DNA of 64,000 nucleotides from Candidatus Babelota bacterium (GCA_026388985.1 JAPLIS010000010.1:41753-105752), one strand, 5' to 3'; shown: positions 42,122-51,533, counted from the first letter of the stretch. The notes: a model not told the origin generated them from the letters alone. A program made the numbers and translations.

Positions 42122-43936
42122 TTACCGTATAAACTGATCTTGGTACAACCGCTTGATCTCATCAGCTGTTGTTGCTTCTTTAGCCCCTTTATCTTCACGA
42201 TACCCCATAATACGGGGAAACCTTAATGCATACCCAAGGCTGCTATCAGTTTTGCCTGCAGTGTGCACTGGTGACATAGTAAGTTCATCGGCACGGACCA
42301 AACAAATAATTTCTGGCCACACCCACACATCGGGAGCAAGATCTTTAAAACAGATTATGTTTCGTGGTTGATCTGCCACTGCACGCTTATCGCATTCTAT
42401 CTTAAGCGCTCGCCATTCGCTATCTGTTAATCCTGTACCTACTTTTGCAACCGTCTGGAAAGAATCAAGCTGTGGGTTAAATACCCCCACTAAAAACGCT
42501 CCAATACCAAAATGTGCTCGCTTACCCGACCCGGCATAATAACCAAGAACAACACAATCAATGGTATCTTCTAAATGCCCAGCTTCTTGCCGCTTTAACT
42601 TAATCCAATTAAAATTACGTTTACCTGGCTGATAGATCGCATCTGGCCTTTTAACCACAATACCTTCAAGTCCTTGCGATACGCTTTCCAGAAAATAATC
42701 TTCTAACTCTTTACCCGTATGTACCGCAACTTCATCAACAATTAACACTGAATCGTTTTTATACTGCTGCAACAACTCAAGTAACTGATTACGACGCTGC
42801 ATATGAGTTTTTGCTAACTGTGATTGGCCATTTAAATAAAGTAAATCAAAAATGAATACTTTCAGTGGAAATTCAATGATCGCCTGCTCAATATCATGCT
42901 TACGTTTTCGCTTGGCTGTTTCTTGAAAAGGTAAAAAGTTGCCGGTATGTTGATCAAAGCATATCACCTCCCCCTCTATTATTATATCTGTTACCGGTAA
43001 CTCTAATAATGCCGGTATCAAATCAGGAAACATATAAGAGATATCTTGCAAATTGCGTGAAAAAAAATGAATTTCAGGTGTTGCACCTGCTTTATTAACA
43101 TGAATTTGCACACGAAATCCATCCAATTTAGGTTGAGCAACAGCTACGCCTATTTTTTCTATAATGGCATTGGCTGTTGGTAATCGCTCTGCTGAAGCAG
43201 GGCGAATAGGAATGCCCATACGTATCACCATATCTTCTAGAGCTTTAATGCCCTCTTGCTTTAATAATGCTGCTATAAAACCTAGATCGGCGCACACATT
43301 ATATGCGTCTTCAATGCTTTTACGTACAGATTTATCACCTACATACATCCAAGAAAGCGCATCAATTAACGTCATATCAGAAAAGCCAAGGCGTAAAGTA
43401 TCTAAAATAATACGTACAATATACTTTGCTGATTCTGGGCTCACCCGCTTAATAAGAGCAACCAACTGAGTAATTTTTTCTTCTTGTGAACCGGTGCCAC
43501 TTGTCTGCTCTATGGATCGTAATGCGTCATAGACCTGCTGTATGCTGAGCGGCTCCTCCTGTATTCTGAGCGGCTCCTCTAGCCCTAGAAAATCAGATTG
43601 AATATCACATACAACATCTCCTACAATCGTATCTGTATACCAATTGCCCGTCGCAATAACCAAACCAACATCACCCGCTTTTTTAACCTGTTCTTCTACC
43701 TCTTTTTGAGGTATGCCAAGAGCTAAAGCAGTTGCCTTAATAACATTTTTAATAGCAAGATTAAAGTGTGTGCCTTTATAGGGTGGATTCAATTGACCAA
43801 GAGAAAAGTTGCAGACAATAGATGCTTCTTGAGGCGTAACCTCATGCAATAATTCTGCCAACAACCGTGTTATTTCCAAACGACTACTTACCTGTTCAAC
43901 ACGTTCAAAACAGCTTGCTACATTATCAAATTCCAC
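42122..43936 (-). CDS. lig: ATP-dependent DNA ligase, archaeal type
   Basis: 604 aa from the GTG at 43936, with GAGG five bases ahead. This gives VEFDNVASCFERVEQVSSRLE, aligned with the usual start of archaeal-type ligases; the longer frame merely translates a microsatellite. It has a DNA-binding N-terminal domain at about 1-200. In the nucleotidyltransferase, Lys270 in PKLDGFR is adenylated; motif IIIa/IV is FIFDLLYLNG..EGIVVKRPD and motif V is NWIKLKR. An OB fold follows with WPEIICLVRADELTMSP. It joins nicks using ATP. A 21-base tandem duplication (EEPLRIQEEPLSIQ) sits near 120. The normal bacterial NAD+ ligase is not in view. Confidence 0.93.
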   Translation of the reverse strand: MEFDNVASCFERVEQVSSRLEITRLLAELLHEVTPQEASIVCNFSLGQLNPPYKGTHFNLAIKNVIKATALALGIPQKEVEEQVKKAGDVGLVIATGNWYTDTIVGDVVCDIQSDFLGLEEPLRIQEEPLSIQQVYDALRSIEQTSGTGSQEEKITQLVALIKRVSPESAKYIVRIILDTLRLGFSDMTLIDALSWMYVGDKSVRKSIEDAYNVCADLGFIAALLKQEGIKALEDMVIRMGIPIRPASAERLPTANAIIEKIGVAVAQPKLDGFRVQIHVNKAGATPEIHFFSRNLQDISYMFPDLIPALLELPVTDIIIEGEVICFDQHTGNFLPFQETAKRKRKHDIEQAIIEFPLKVFIFDLLYLNGQSQLAKTHMQRRNQLLELLQQYKNDSVLIVDEVAVHTGKELEDYFLESVSQGLEGIVVKRPDAIYQPGKRNFNWIKLKRQEAGHLEDTIDCVVLGYYAGSGKRAHFGIGAFLVGVFNPQLDSFQTVAKVGTGLTDSEWRALKIECDKRAVADQPRNIICFKDLAPDVWVWPEIICLVRADELTMSPVHTAGKTDSSLGYALRFPRIMGYREDKGAKEATTADEIKRLYQDQFIR

Positions 43937-43958
43937 TGCTACCTCGTACTCATCAACT

Positions 43959-44012
43959 GTATATATGTATATATGTATATATGTATATATGTATATATGT
44001 ATGTATGTATTT
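43959..44012. repeat. Octanucleotide microsatellite (GTATATAT)5 plus (GTAT)3
   Basis: Five perfect GTATATAT units are followed by three GTAT units and TTATTT. It lies 22 bases upstream of the ligase start, in the probable leader or promoter. Slippage here could alter expression. Confidence 0.9.
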
Positions 44013-44185
44013 ATTTCACTCTTTTTGTATATAAAAATAGCTGATTTAATATACCAAAAAACAGCCACAATAACCACTGCACTCTCGTATCTTAAGGCAA
44101 TAGTAATCTTGATATAAACCAGTATAATGTAAAGTAACAATGCAAAGTAGTTAGGTGCACGAATTATATTAATTAGGAATACTCT

Positions 44186-45034
44186 ATGATTTACTTAGAC
44201 CCTAAAAGCGATATAGCTTTTAAAAAATTATTTGGCAGCGCTGCTCACAAAAATATTTTAATCAGCTTTTTAAACAGCGTGCTCGAACGGGTAGAGGGCG
44301 AAATGATTGTTGATGTTACCATCAATGACCCAAGCAACGTACCCGAAACACCACTATCTAAAATGAGTATTGTTGATGTACGATGCACCGATCAACACAA
44401 CAATCAATACATTGTTGAAATGCAAATAGCCACCCAAAGAGATTATGCAATTAGAGCTCAATACTATACAGCTCTTGCTTTGGGAAGACAATTGGGATCA
44501 AGAGAAAACTATAGTAAAATTGTGCCTGTTTTTTTTGTAGGGGTTCTTGATTTTAGTCTTTTTGAAGATGATGATGACTATATCAGCCATCATCTTATTT
44601 TAAATAAAAAAACAGGAACCCAATCTCTACGACACTCTGAATTTCATTTCATTGAGCTTACCAAATTTAACAAAGAAATTGATGCAAACAGCTCCATTCT
44701 TGATAAATGGATTTATTTTTTAAAAAATGCTGAAACAATGGAGCAGATACCTGCCGCCCTTAAAAATCCGGTGCTTAAAGATGCATTTGATGTATTGGCG
44801 CAGGGCAATTGGTCAAAATTAGAATTGGAAGCGTATGACCGGTATTTAGATTCTATTCGCTCAGCTTTTAGTCAACTTGAAACAGCAGAGGCTATAGGAC
44901 GGCAAGAAGGTAAATTAGAAGAAAAATTAGCAATTGCTAAAGAGCTATTGAAATTAAAAGTACTTGATAGCGCTACCATTGCTCATACAACAGGACTAAG
45001 CATCGAGCAAGTTGAAGCTCTTAAAAAAGAATAA
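44186..45034 (+). CDS. Rpn-family recombination-promoting nuclease / PD-(D/E)XK transposase-like protein
   Basis: 282 aa. It begins YLDPKSDIAFKKLFGSAAHKNILISFLN, the family hallmark. It has the PD-(D/E)XK residues D of SIVDVRC and the EMQ of NQYIVEMQ, then ALALGRQLGSRENYSKIVPVFFVGVLDF. The C-terminal coiled helix (EAIGRQEGKLEEKLAIAKELL) is typical. Rpn proteins are DNA endonucleases that promote RecA-independent recombination. The gene has its own terminator and appears intact. Confidence 0.9.
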   Translation: MIYLDPKSDIAFKKLFGSAAHKNILISFLNSVLERVEGEMIVDVTINDPSNVPETPLSKMSIVDVRCTDQHNNQYIVEMQIATQRDYAIRAQYYTALALGRQLGSRENYSKIVPVFFVGVLDFSLFEDDDDYISHHLILNKKTGTQSLRHSEFHFIELTKFNKEIDANSSILDKWIYFLKNAETMEQIPAALKNPVLKDAFDVLAQGNWSKLELEAYDRYLDSIRSAFSQLETAEAIGRQEGKLEEKLAIAKELLKLKVLDSATIAHTTGLSIEQVEALKKE

Positions 45035-45037
45035 AAC

Positions 45038-45082
45038 AAAAGAGGGAGCTTCAAACAATTTCTTGTACAAGCTCCCTCTTTT
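45038..45082 (+). terminator. Rho-independent terminator of the Rpn gene
   Basis: AAAAGAGGGAGCTT pairs with AAGCTCCCTCTTTT over 14 bases around a 17-base loop, followed by ATTATT. Confidence 0.8.
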
Positions 45083-45181
45083 ATTATTGTAACGTATCTT
45101 CTGCTCTTTTAATGCGTATAACAATCAGTTTTTGTATCTGAATTTAAAGTTCTGCGCCGGCAGCTCATGCATGTAATAACA

Positions 45182-45200
45182 TACCAGCTGAGCTCTCCGC
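45182..45200 (-). other. Possible tRNA 5'-half remnant
   Basis: The minus strand GCGGAGAGCTCAGCTGGTA matches the acceptor/D-arm of tRNA-Val (GCGGTTAGCTCAGCTGGTA) except for two bases. The remaining arms are missing. It directly follows the stop of the ankyrin gene at 45200. Confidence 0.35.
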
Positions 45201-46024
45201 TACTTGTGCTTGCGCCGCCTGCTCTCTTTTTTTTGCTTATCCAAATTTCGCTTCGTTTGCTCAATTACTGTAAGAATATGTTGCAAGGTCTTAATATAGC
45301 GCTCTTTGCGCTTTCCAAAATCTACGTATCCATCATCTTTTCCTAAAGACTTTTTATTCCACATAAGCGCTTCTTTCCACTTCTTAACATCTGCATCAGA
45401 GTGAGCTCCTGCTTTGACCAGCATTTGTGCTATTGCCGTATGTCTACCATTAATAGCTTCCCACAATGGAGTACGATTATTATTGCATAATGCCGGCAGA
45501 TTAACCCCTACCTTACTTTTAATCAATAATTTGACTACATCAATATGGCCTTTACTGGCCGCGTCACATAAAGGATTTTGATTGTGCGCTCTATCTATAG
45601 GGAATTGTGCACCTCTGGCAATAAGCTCTTGCACTAATGCAATATGGCCATGATAAGCCGCCTCACAAAGAGTGGTAGAGCCAGTAGCCATCATTGCATT
45701 ACAAAAGATATCTGCATAATCGATATCTGCACCTGCATCTAAAGCTTGTATCGCAGCGGCTACATCGCCACTACGACCAGAATCCATTAACTTCTTATTT
45801 GCTTGCATTATTTCTGCATCGGTTGATGCTGCATAAGCAGCCACCAAATCTGCTAAATCTTGAACAGGTAAACATGACAATACCTGCATAGCTCTTTCTG
45901 CAGCTAGCGCTGCCTGACGAGCCGTTATAGCATCAGCAGAATTATACATTGCATACAAGCCGGCAACTGGGCAGAAAAAACTAACTAAAACAAATCCGAA
46001 AATCATTTTTTTGCGTGTAACCAT
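45200..46024 (-). CDS. Secreted ankyrin-repeat protein
   Basis: 274 aa. A signal peptide spans about 5-27 (MIFGFVLVSFFCPVAGLYA). An F-box-like helix LSCLPVQDLADLVAAYA lies at about 49-65, before the repeats. About five ankyrin repeats cover 75-215 (AIQALDAGADIDYAD, GSTTLCEAAYHGHIALVQELIARGA, NPLCDAASKGHIDVVKLLIKS, RTPLWEAINGRHTAIAQMLVKAGA). The end is a basic helix, very Lys/Arg-rich (KKESRRRKHK). AAAAGGATGG precedes the ATG. It follows pgsA on the same strand by 60 bases. Confidence 0.87.
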   Translation of the reverse strand: MVTRKKMIFGFVLVSFFCPVAGLYAMYNSADAITARQAALAAERAMQVLSCLPVQDLADLVAAYAASTDAEIMQANKKLMDSGRSGDVAAAIQALDAGADIDYADIFCNAMMATGSTTLCEAAYHGHIALVQELIARGAQFPIDRAHNQNPLCDAASKGHIDVVKLLIKSKVGVNLPALCNNNRTPLWEAINGRHTAIAQMLVKAGAHSDADVKKWKEALMWNKKSLGKDDGYVDFGKRKERYIKTLQHILTVIEQTKRNLDKQKKESRRRKHK

Positions 46025-46084
46025 AATCCATCCTTTTATGTCGTGCTATTTTTAAAAAAAATATCTATAAAAAGAAAAGCTCAG

Positions 46085-46681
46085 CTACCATAATTTTTTC
46101 TCTTTCCACTGCTGCGCAAATCGCCGATAGTAAATCCATCCAGACAATACTGTTAACAGTAGCGATAGAAAAATTAATACTGCTTCGATGCCATTCCACC
46201 AAAACGCACCCTGAAACCCTAGAGCTTGATAGGGATTTAAAATAAGCCACGTTAAACAAATACTATGAATTACTGTTTTGACCTTACCACTATATGCAAC
46301 AGAAAGCGACATACCATACTGTATGGCAATTAAGCGTAAGCCCATCACAAAAAACTCTCTGCCTATTATAATAATTGGCCAGTAAAAAAAGATTTTATGT
46401 GTATCAACAAGAGCTATCAGTGTTGCATATACTAAACATTTATCCGCCACTGGATCTAATAAAGCACCCAGAACCGTTTCTTGATTATAACGTCGAGCAA
46501 GATACCCATCAAAAAAATCTGTTAAAGAAAATAAAACAAAAAGAACTGCCAATCCACTATTAATAAATAGTGAATTATGAGGCAAGGCATAAACAAAAAT
46601 TACTGGTAACACCAATGGTGATACCAGTAATCTGATAAGCGTCAAAAAAAGAGGAAAAGTAAGATATTTTTTTTTTAACAT
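46085..46681 (-). CDS. pgsA: CDP-diacylglycerol-glycerol-3-phosphate 3-phosphatidyltransferase
   Basis: 198 aa, about five membrane helices. The CDP-alcohol phosphotransferase motif DGYLARRYNQETVLGALLD with the following PVADK (about 59-83) supplies the metal-binding aspartates. It makes phosphatidylglycerol phosphate in the inner membrane. It begins 4 bases after the tRNA-Met gene, so it may be transcribed through the tRNA from secD. The assignment to PgsA over phosphatidylcholine or cardiolipin synthases rests on overall pattern. Confidence 0.88.
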   Translation of the reverse strand: MLKKKYLTFPLFLTLIRLLVSPLVLPVIFVYALPHNSLFINSGLAVLFVLFSLTDFFDGYLARRYNQETVLGALLDPVADKCLVYATLIALVDTHKIFFYWPIIIIGREFFVMGLRLIAIQYGMSLSVAYSGKVKTVIHSICLTWLILNPYQALGFQGAFWWNGIEAVLIFLSLLLTVLSGWIYYRRFAQQWKEKKLW

Positions 46682-46685
46682 ATTT

Positions 46686-46762
46686 TGGTAGCGGCGCAGG
46701 GACTCGAACCCCGGACCTACGGATTATGATTCCGCCGCTCTAACCAGCTGAGCTACGCCGCC
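46686..46762 (-). tRNA. tRNA-Met (CAT), elongator-like
   Basis: The acceptor stem GGCGGCG pairs with CGCCGCT (terminal G-T), then A and encoded CCA. The anticodon loop is ATCATAA, giving CAT. Pairing at 1-72 argues against an initiator. A lysidine-modified Ile tRNA cannot be excluded. Confidence 0.9.
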
Positions 46763-46801
46763 TTTTATTCATTTTTTAATACTAACGCAAATCAATTATA
46801 C

Positions 46802-48349
46802 CTAAATTTTAAGCTTTTGAACAGTAAAATTATTCAAAACAAACATAAATAATGATCTTAAGAAAAACAGACCACTTACTAAGGTTGCAATAACGCCCAA
46901 CATCATAGTAACCGCAAATCCTTGAATCGGCCCTGTACCAAAATAATAGAGCACAGCTCCTACAATAAAGGTAGTAATGTTAGCATCTAGAATCACTACC
47001 ATTGCATCAGAAAAACCAAGACTCACTGATTTTTTAATTGCGTGTCCCCTAGATAATTCTTCTTTAATACGTTCAAATATTAAAATTGAAGCATCAATAG
47101 CCATACCAACAGTTAACACCATACCACCAATACCTGGAAGCGTTAACGTTGCCTTTAACCAAGAGAGCCACACCAATATAAGCACCATGTTATAAAGTAA
47201 AGCAAGAAACGCAAAGAACCCTGATAAACTATAATAAGCAACGCTAAATATAAACAGTAATCCCAAACCTACTAAACATGACATAATGCCGTCTTTACGT
47301 GCTTGTTCTCCCAATGCAGGCCCAATTTGACGATCTTCTGCAAATGATACGGTAGCTACAAACGAACCGGATTTTAACAATGTTGCCAATTCACGGGTGT
47401 CTTCAGGTTTAAAGTTTCCGCTAATTTGCCCCTCACCTTTAATAGGCTCGTTAATACGAGGCGCAGAAATTACTACATTATCAAGAACAATTGCCAGAGA
47501 ACGCCCATGATTTTTACTGGTTAAATTATAAAATCTCTCAGCACCTTCTTCATTAAAGGCAAAAGCCACCACTGGCTCCATACCGGTAATACCAGCGCTT
47601 TTGTGATATGCATCTTTAAGCATGCTACCATTAACATCAGCATATTTATTTACTAAATAATACCCTTCTTGAGCATTTTTGCCGGGCAAAATTTCTTTAT
47701 CTCCTGGCAATTCCCCATCATATTCATATAAAATATCATCTTTGCTTGGTGAATACTTATCAACTAAACGAAACTCTAATTTAGCTGCTGTACCAATTCT
47801 AGCTTTTGCTTGCTGCACGTTTTTTTCATCAGGAAGCTCAACAACAATGTTGTTTTCCCCTTGGGCAATAATAGGAATTTCCGCCACACTATATTGATTT
47901 AAACGTGTCCGCAATACATTAATATTACTTTCTACGGCTTCTTTTTTGATCTCTTTAGCTTTGTTCTCCGAAAAAGCAAGATGTATTATATTACCATCCA
48001 CTTTTTGTTCTAAGAAAGACTCTTCTTCTTTGATTTTTGTTGCTGCATCTTGCGCAAGCTGTGTAGTTGCAAATGTTAATAATATGACACCATTCTTAAC
48101 ATTTTTTTCTGTAGGTAATTCTTTACCTGATTTTTTTAACTTTGCGTCTAAAGAATTCATTATACCAGCAAGTTTAGCATCTACAGCTTCTTGTGTATGC
48201 ACTTCAAGAGTAAGATAAGTCCCGCCCACTAAATCAGATCCGAGATTTAGCGATTGTCGCAAAGGCAAAATAGTATATATGCCAATACCAGCAAAAACCA
48301 ACCAGAAAAAAAACCAAAAGTCAGAAAAAAACATACGTCGCATAGTCAT
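46802..48349 (-). CDS. secD: Protein-export membrane protein SecD
   Basis: 515 aa. The first helix at about 10-30 is followed by LGSDLVGGTYLTLEV. The periplasmic P1 region has NVLRTRLNQYSVAEIPIIAQGENNIVVELP and GMEPVVAFAFNEEGAERF. Five C-terminal helices contain VGMAIDASILIFERIKEEL and ILDANITTFI, the proton-relay region (usually VDANVLI, here IDASILI). It drives late translocation with SecF and YajC. secF is not in the window. GGGAG lies before the ATG; it sits between tRNA-Leu and tRNA-Met. Confidence 0.95.
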   Translation of the reverse strand: MTMRRMFFSDFWFFFWLVFAGIGIYTILPLRQSLNLGSDLVGGTYLTLEVHTQEAVDAKLAGIMNSLDAKLKKSGKELPTEKNVKNGVILLTFATTQLAQDAATKIKEEESFLEQKVDGNIIHLAFSENKAKEIKKEAVESNINVLRTRLNQYSVAEIPIIAQGENNIVVELPDEKNVQQAKARIGTAAKLEFRLVDKYSPSKDDILYEYDGELPGDKEILPGKNAQEGYYLVNKYADVNGSMLKDAYHKSAGITGMEPVVAFAFNEEGAERFYNLTSKNHGRSLAIVLDNVVISAPRINEPIKGEGQISGNFKPEDTRELATLLKSGSFVATVSFAEDRQIGPALGEQARKDGIMSCLVGLGLLFIFSVAYYSLSGFFAFLALLYNMVLILVWLSWLKATLTLPGIGGMVLTVGMAIDASILIFERIKEELSRGHAIKKSVSLGFSDAMVVILDANITTFIVGAVLYYFGTGPIQGFAVTMMLGVIATLVSGLFFLRSLFMFVLNNFTVQKLKI

Positions 48350-48400
48350 ATCATTACTCCCTTTTATCCATAAACACTATCAATTTTTTATCAGAAATTC

Positions 48401-48487
48401 TGGTGCCGAAGAGGGGACTCGAACCCCTACAGGATTTCTCCCACAGCCCCCTCAAAGCTGCGTGTCTGCCAATTCCACCACTTCGGC
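48401..48487 (-). tRNA. tRNA-Leu (GAG)
   Basis: The acceptor stem GCCGAAG pairs with CTTCGGC; CCA is encoded. The D loop GGAATTGGCAGAC is typical of leucine tRNAs. The anticodon stem CAGCT/GGCTG sets a TTGAGGG loop, giving GAG. A long variable arm is present. It is 87 nt. Confidence 0.93.
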
Positions 48488-48532
48488 TTTAATTTAGACA
48501 AAAATGTATCATATTTATGCTCTGTTGGCAAA

Positions 48533-49804
48533 CTAATCTTCGCTTAGCTCTTTTTCATCTTGCTCTTGCTCAGGCTCAGGATTACCGCCCATCACCATGA
48601 GATAAAGCGATGTAAAACCAGAACGTATATAAGAAAAAACAGCACTGATAGGATTAACCACATACTGATCAACAAAGCCAATATCTTCTTTGATTTCTTC
48701 CGGCTCGGGCGTGCTTATTACTTCACATGGCACTACTTTTTTTTCAATTTTTTCCAATTGTTCAGCTAAATCAAATCCTTTTTCTTTGAGCGCTTCTATC
48801 GATTGTTGCAATCTGCTCACCTGCTCTTTGATTTTTGCATCTAGCAGGCCAAAGTGCTGAGAAAATTCTTGCCTGATGTAAGCCTGAATATCAGAAATAT
48901 TTTTTGCTACACCATCCATTTTATAATAAAGCTCGCGTGCTTTAATATCACTTAATACACGTGCAATTTCTTTAAAATCTTTCCACGCATCACGCTCATA
49001 GCCACGAACTCTATTAATTTGTTCAAATAAAGTATTTAAAGATTCATCGATCTGAGCATCCATAGCGATAATACCTTCAACATCAAGCTTAATCTGCTGC
49101 AAAGCTTTTTCTTCTTTTTGCAATTCTACAAGTATTTCACGTTCTTGCGCAGTCAGATCACCTTTTTCTGCTTTTTCTCTTTCAAGATGATGCATCAACT
49201 GATCAACAATGCGTTTGAGTTCTCCTTGCCCAAAACCAATAGCAATATACAAAGGGTCAAGTACATTTTTATCAATGTCTGCACGTTGCGTAAGAAAAAC
49301 TGCTCGTGACTCAAAAACAGACTCAACATATTTACGAATTTTTTCATATTTGAGTTCAGCCCGCTCCCACCAAATACGTTTAAATAACCAATTTCCTTGT
49401 GGCTCTGACAAACCTACCGTATCTATGCCAATTTCAGGTTCTTTAATACTACTAGCTTCTGTTGTCTTTTGTACCTGATCTACTTTTAACTTTTCTTGTT
49501 CTTCAGTTGCTGGTGCCGATTCAGAAGCCAATTTTTCTGATTCTTTGGGTACTTCAATACCTATTTGCTCTTTTTCTTGTTCCTGACTAACAACAGTCGA
49601 TTGTTCTTGATTAGGGTCAGCAACGACCTGTTCTTGTTGAGCACCCTCAGATTCTGTTGCAACCTCAACTGTCTCTGTAGTGCCTTCAGCTTCTACAGAA
49701 GCCTCACTTCCTTCTGCGGCATATGTAAAACCACACATAAAAATAAATAGACTACATAATCCTCTATTCGATGCAGTATTCAATTTTTTCTTTAGAACAG
49801 CCAT
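48533..49804 (-). CDS. Secreted coiled-coil protein of unknown function
   Basis: 423 aa from the ATG at 49804 with AAAGGAG ahead. A signal peptide spans about 12-32 (LCSLFIFMCGFTYAAEG). An acidic, low-complexity region of Glu, Gln, Ser and Val follows to about 130 (TEEQEKLKVDQ, VVSQEQEKEQ). A long helical domain runs at about 140-390 (LERIVD.., KEIARVLSDIKARELYY, LQQSIEALKEKG). A late hydrophobic segment at about 385-408 (ISAVFSYIRSGFTSLYLMVMGG) may insert in membrane. It follows a PNPOx-fold gene by 22 bases. Not assigned to a family. Confidence 0.7.
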   Translation of the reverse strand: MAVLKKKLNTASNRGLCSLFIFMCGFTYAAEGSEASVEAEGTTETVEVATESEGAQQEQVVADPNQEQSTVVSQEQEKEQIGIEVPKESEKLASESAPATEEQEKLKVDQVQKTTEASSIKEPEIGIDTVGLSEPQGNWLFKRIWWERAELKYEKIRKYVESVFESRAVFLTQRADIDKNVLDPLYIAIGFGQGELKRIVDQLMHHLEREKAEKGDLTAQEREILVELQKEEKALQQIKLDVEGIIAMDAQIDESLNTLFEQINRVRGYERDAWKDFKEIARVLSDIKARELYYKMDGVAKNISDIQAYIRQEFSQHFGLLDAKIKEQVSRLQQSIEALKEKGFDLAEQLEKIEKKVVPCEVISTPEPEEIKEDIGFVDQYVVNPISAVFSYIRSGFTSLYLMVMGGNPEPEQEQDEKELSED

Positions 49805-49826
49805 ATGCCCTACTCCTTTATACACC

Positions 49827-50288
49827 TTATAACGTTTTAGTAAGTTCTTTTAACTCGCCCATAAGTGCTTTAGTTAATTCTTCTGCTTCCAGCGAAGAAT
49901 GTGTCCAACGCACTCCAGCTTCTACTCTTGTTAATGGGGACCTATCACTTTTAATATCGATAATGTCAATTCGTACCACATTCATGAGTGGATGTACAGA
50001 GGAAGGTGCACGTACCACGCCAGCTCTACCCAACACGCTATAGGCAACATTGCCTTCGTCCAAAATACACAACATAACCTTTTTTTGCCATACCATGTTA
50101 TGGTAACCAGTGTGATCTTTATGAATAGTCATTAAAATGCTTTCATCGCCCTTTGGATATACACATTGTATAGGTGTTGTATGTGGCAACCCTTTTTCTG
50201 AAAATGTTGCCAAAATAACTACCGTTTTGCCCGCCTTAAGAACATTCACCAAATCTTCGGGCAACTTGACTCCTACATGCTTTGCCAT
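49827..50288 (-). CDS. Pyridoxamine 5'-phosphate oxidase-like FMN-binding protein
   Basis: 153 aa from the ATG at 50288, with GAGG ahead. It has split-barrel features: TVVILATFSEKGLPHTTPIQCVYP, then SILMTIHKDHTGYHNM and KVMLCILDEGNVAYSVLGRAGVV. Such small proteins bind FMN or F420-like cofactors and include general-stress and haem-related enzymes. It is too short and lacks the C-terminal PdxH dimer domain, so it is not PdxH itself. It is probably in the hemW transcription unit. Confidence 0.7.
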   Translation of the reverse strand: MAKHVGVKLPEDLVNVLKAGKTVVILATFSEKGLPHTTPIQCVYPKGDESILMTIHKDHTGYHNMVWQKKVMLCILDEGNVAYSVLGRAGVVRAPSSVHPLMNVVRIDIIDIKSDRSPLTRVEAGVRWTHSSLEAEELTKALMGELKELTKTL

Positions 50289-50381
50289 ACCAACCTCATA
50301 CATAAAAATAATATAATATATAACTCACGTCATCATTGACTAACAGATACGCCATACTCATCAACTAACACATATGACATA

Positions 50382-51533
50382 TTAGCATAACTGCACAATA
50401 ATCTCATTTTCAAGAGCAAGCCCTGCTGGCGTCAATGTTAAAACACCTTCAGACTCATTCATCCATTGTTTACGCTTAAATTCTTCTATTTTTTCTCGCA
50501 CAACCATTTTTTTATGTGCAGACAAATGACTGCTTACACTACACCAGGTAACCCCTTTAGATCTACGCAATCCGAGCATTATACGCTCTATATTGACCTG
50601 ATGATCAGTAAGCTCTTCCATAAAAATAACACAGTCATCCCCACTTTCCGCTTTTTTAATATATTTCATAAGGTTTTTTTCATTTTGCAATCGCTTAGTA
50701 CCATCAAATGAACATGCCCCCAAACCAAACGCCTTATAAGGAACTCGTTCCCAATAAGCGGTGTTATGGCGCGACTGGCGTCCTGGACGTGCAAAACTAG
50801 AAATTTCATAATGATCAAAACCATTACGTATAAATATATCTCGAGACTTATAATATAATTCAACCATTTTATCATCACATGGCACTACTACCGCATTGCT
50901 TTTTACCTTGAAATACAACGGAGTATCTTCATGAATGGTTAAAAAATACATAGAAGTATGTGCAATAGGCCACGTAACCACCGTATGCAATAATGATTCC
51001 CACTCTTCATCACTTATGCCAGGCAACCCTAAAATCAGATCAACAGAAATGTTTGAAAAAAAATGCTGTGCTTTTTCTAGTAGCGTTATCACATCACGCG
51101 CTGATTGCAAACGATTCAGTGAATGCAACACCTTATCATTAAGACTTTGCACCCCGATACTCAATCTATTAATACCAAGCGATTTCCACAACTCAAGCTG
51201 TCCTTCGCGTACAGTCCCTGGATTAATTTCAATGGTCACTTCTGTTTGATCAGTAAACACACATACTTTCTTGAGAGTATCAAACAACTCAATCAATAGA
51301 TCATTTGGATAGGTACTTGGAGTACCTCCACCAAAATAAAGCGTATCTAATTGTATCTTTTCACCCGCTAAACTCCCAAATTGTTCAATCTCTTTAGTAA
51401 GCGCCTTGTGATATTGTGTCATAAATGAATCATGAGAAGCAAGAGCCACAAAAGGACAATAGTGACACTTATACGGGCAAAAAGGCCAATGAATATATAC
51501 CGAACGCGTCGGCGCGCTCACATCATATTGCAC
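50382..51533 (-). CDS. hemW: Radical SAM haem chaperone HemW
   Basis: 383 aa from a GTG. The radical SAM cluster motif is CPYKCHYC (residues 18-25), preceded by YIHWPFC. Other family features are YFGGGTPSTYPNDLL, LSIGVQSLNDKVLHSLNR and SVDLILGLPG. Its C-terminal HemN-like domain has GLGACSFDG and the winged part LMLGLRR. HemW delivers haem to respiratory proteins and is not the oxygen-independent coproporphyrinogen oxidase it is often called. It lies 21 bases after the membrane-protein gene. Confidence 0.92.
   Translation of the reverse strand: MQYDVSAPTRSVYIHWPFCPYKCHYCPFVALASHDSFMTQYHKALTKEIEQFGSLAGEKIQLDTLYFGGGTPSTYPNDLLIELFDTLKKVCVFTDQTEVTIEINPGTVREGQLELWKSLGINRLSIGVQSLNDKVLHSLNRLQSARDVITLLEKAQHFFSNISVDLILGLPGISDEEWESLLHTVVTWPIAHTSMYFLTIHEDTPLYFKVKSNAVVVPCDDKMVELYYKSRDIFIRNGFDHYEISSFARPGRQSRHNTAYWERVPYKAFGLGACSFDGTKRLQNEKNLMKYIKKAESGDDCVIFMEELTDHQVNIERIMLGLRRSKGVTWCSVSSHLSAHKKMVVREKIEEFKRKQWMNESEGVLTLTPAGLALENEIIVQLC

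Noticed and set aside
43937..44140. A 68-residue N-terminal extension of the DNA ligase
   Set aside because: It is largely translated microsatellite (TYIHIYIY repeats); the GTG at 43936 has a ribosome site and matches the family start.
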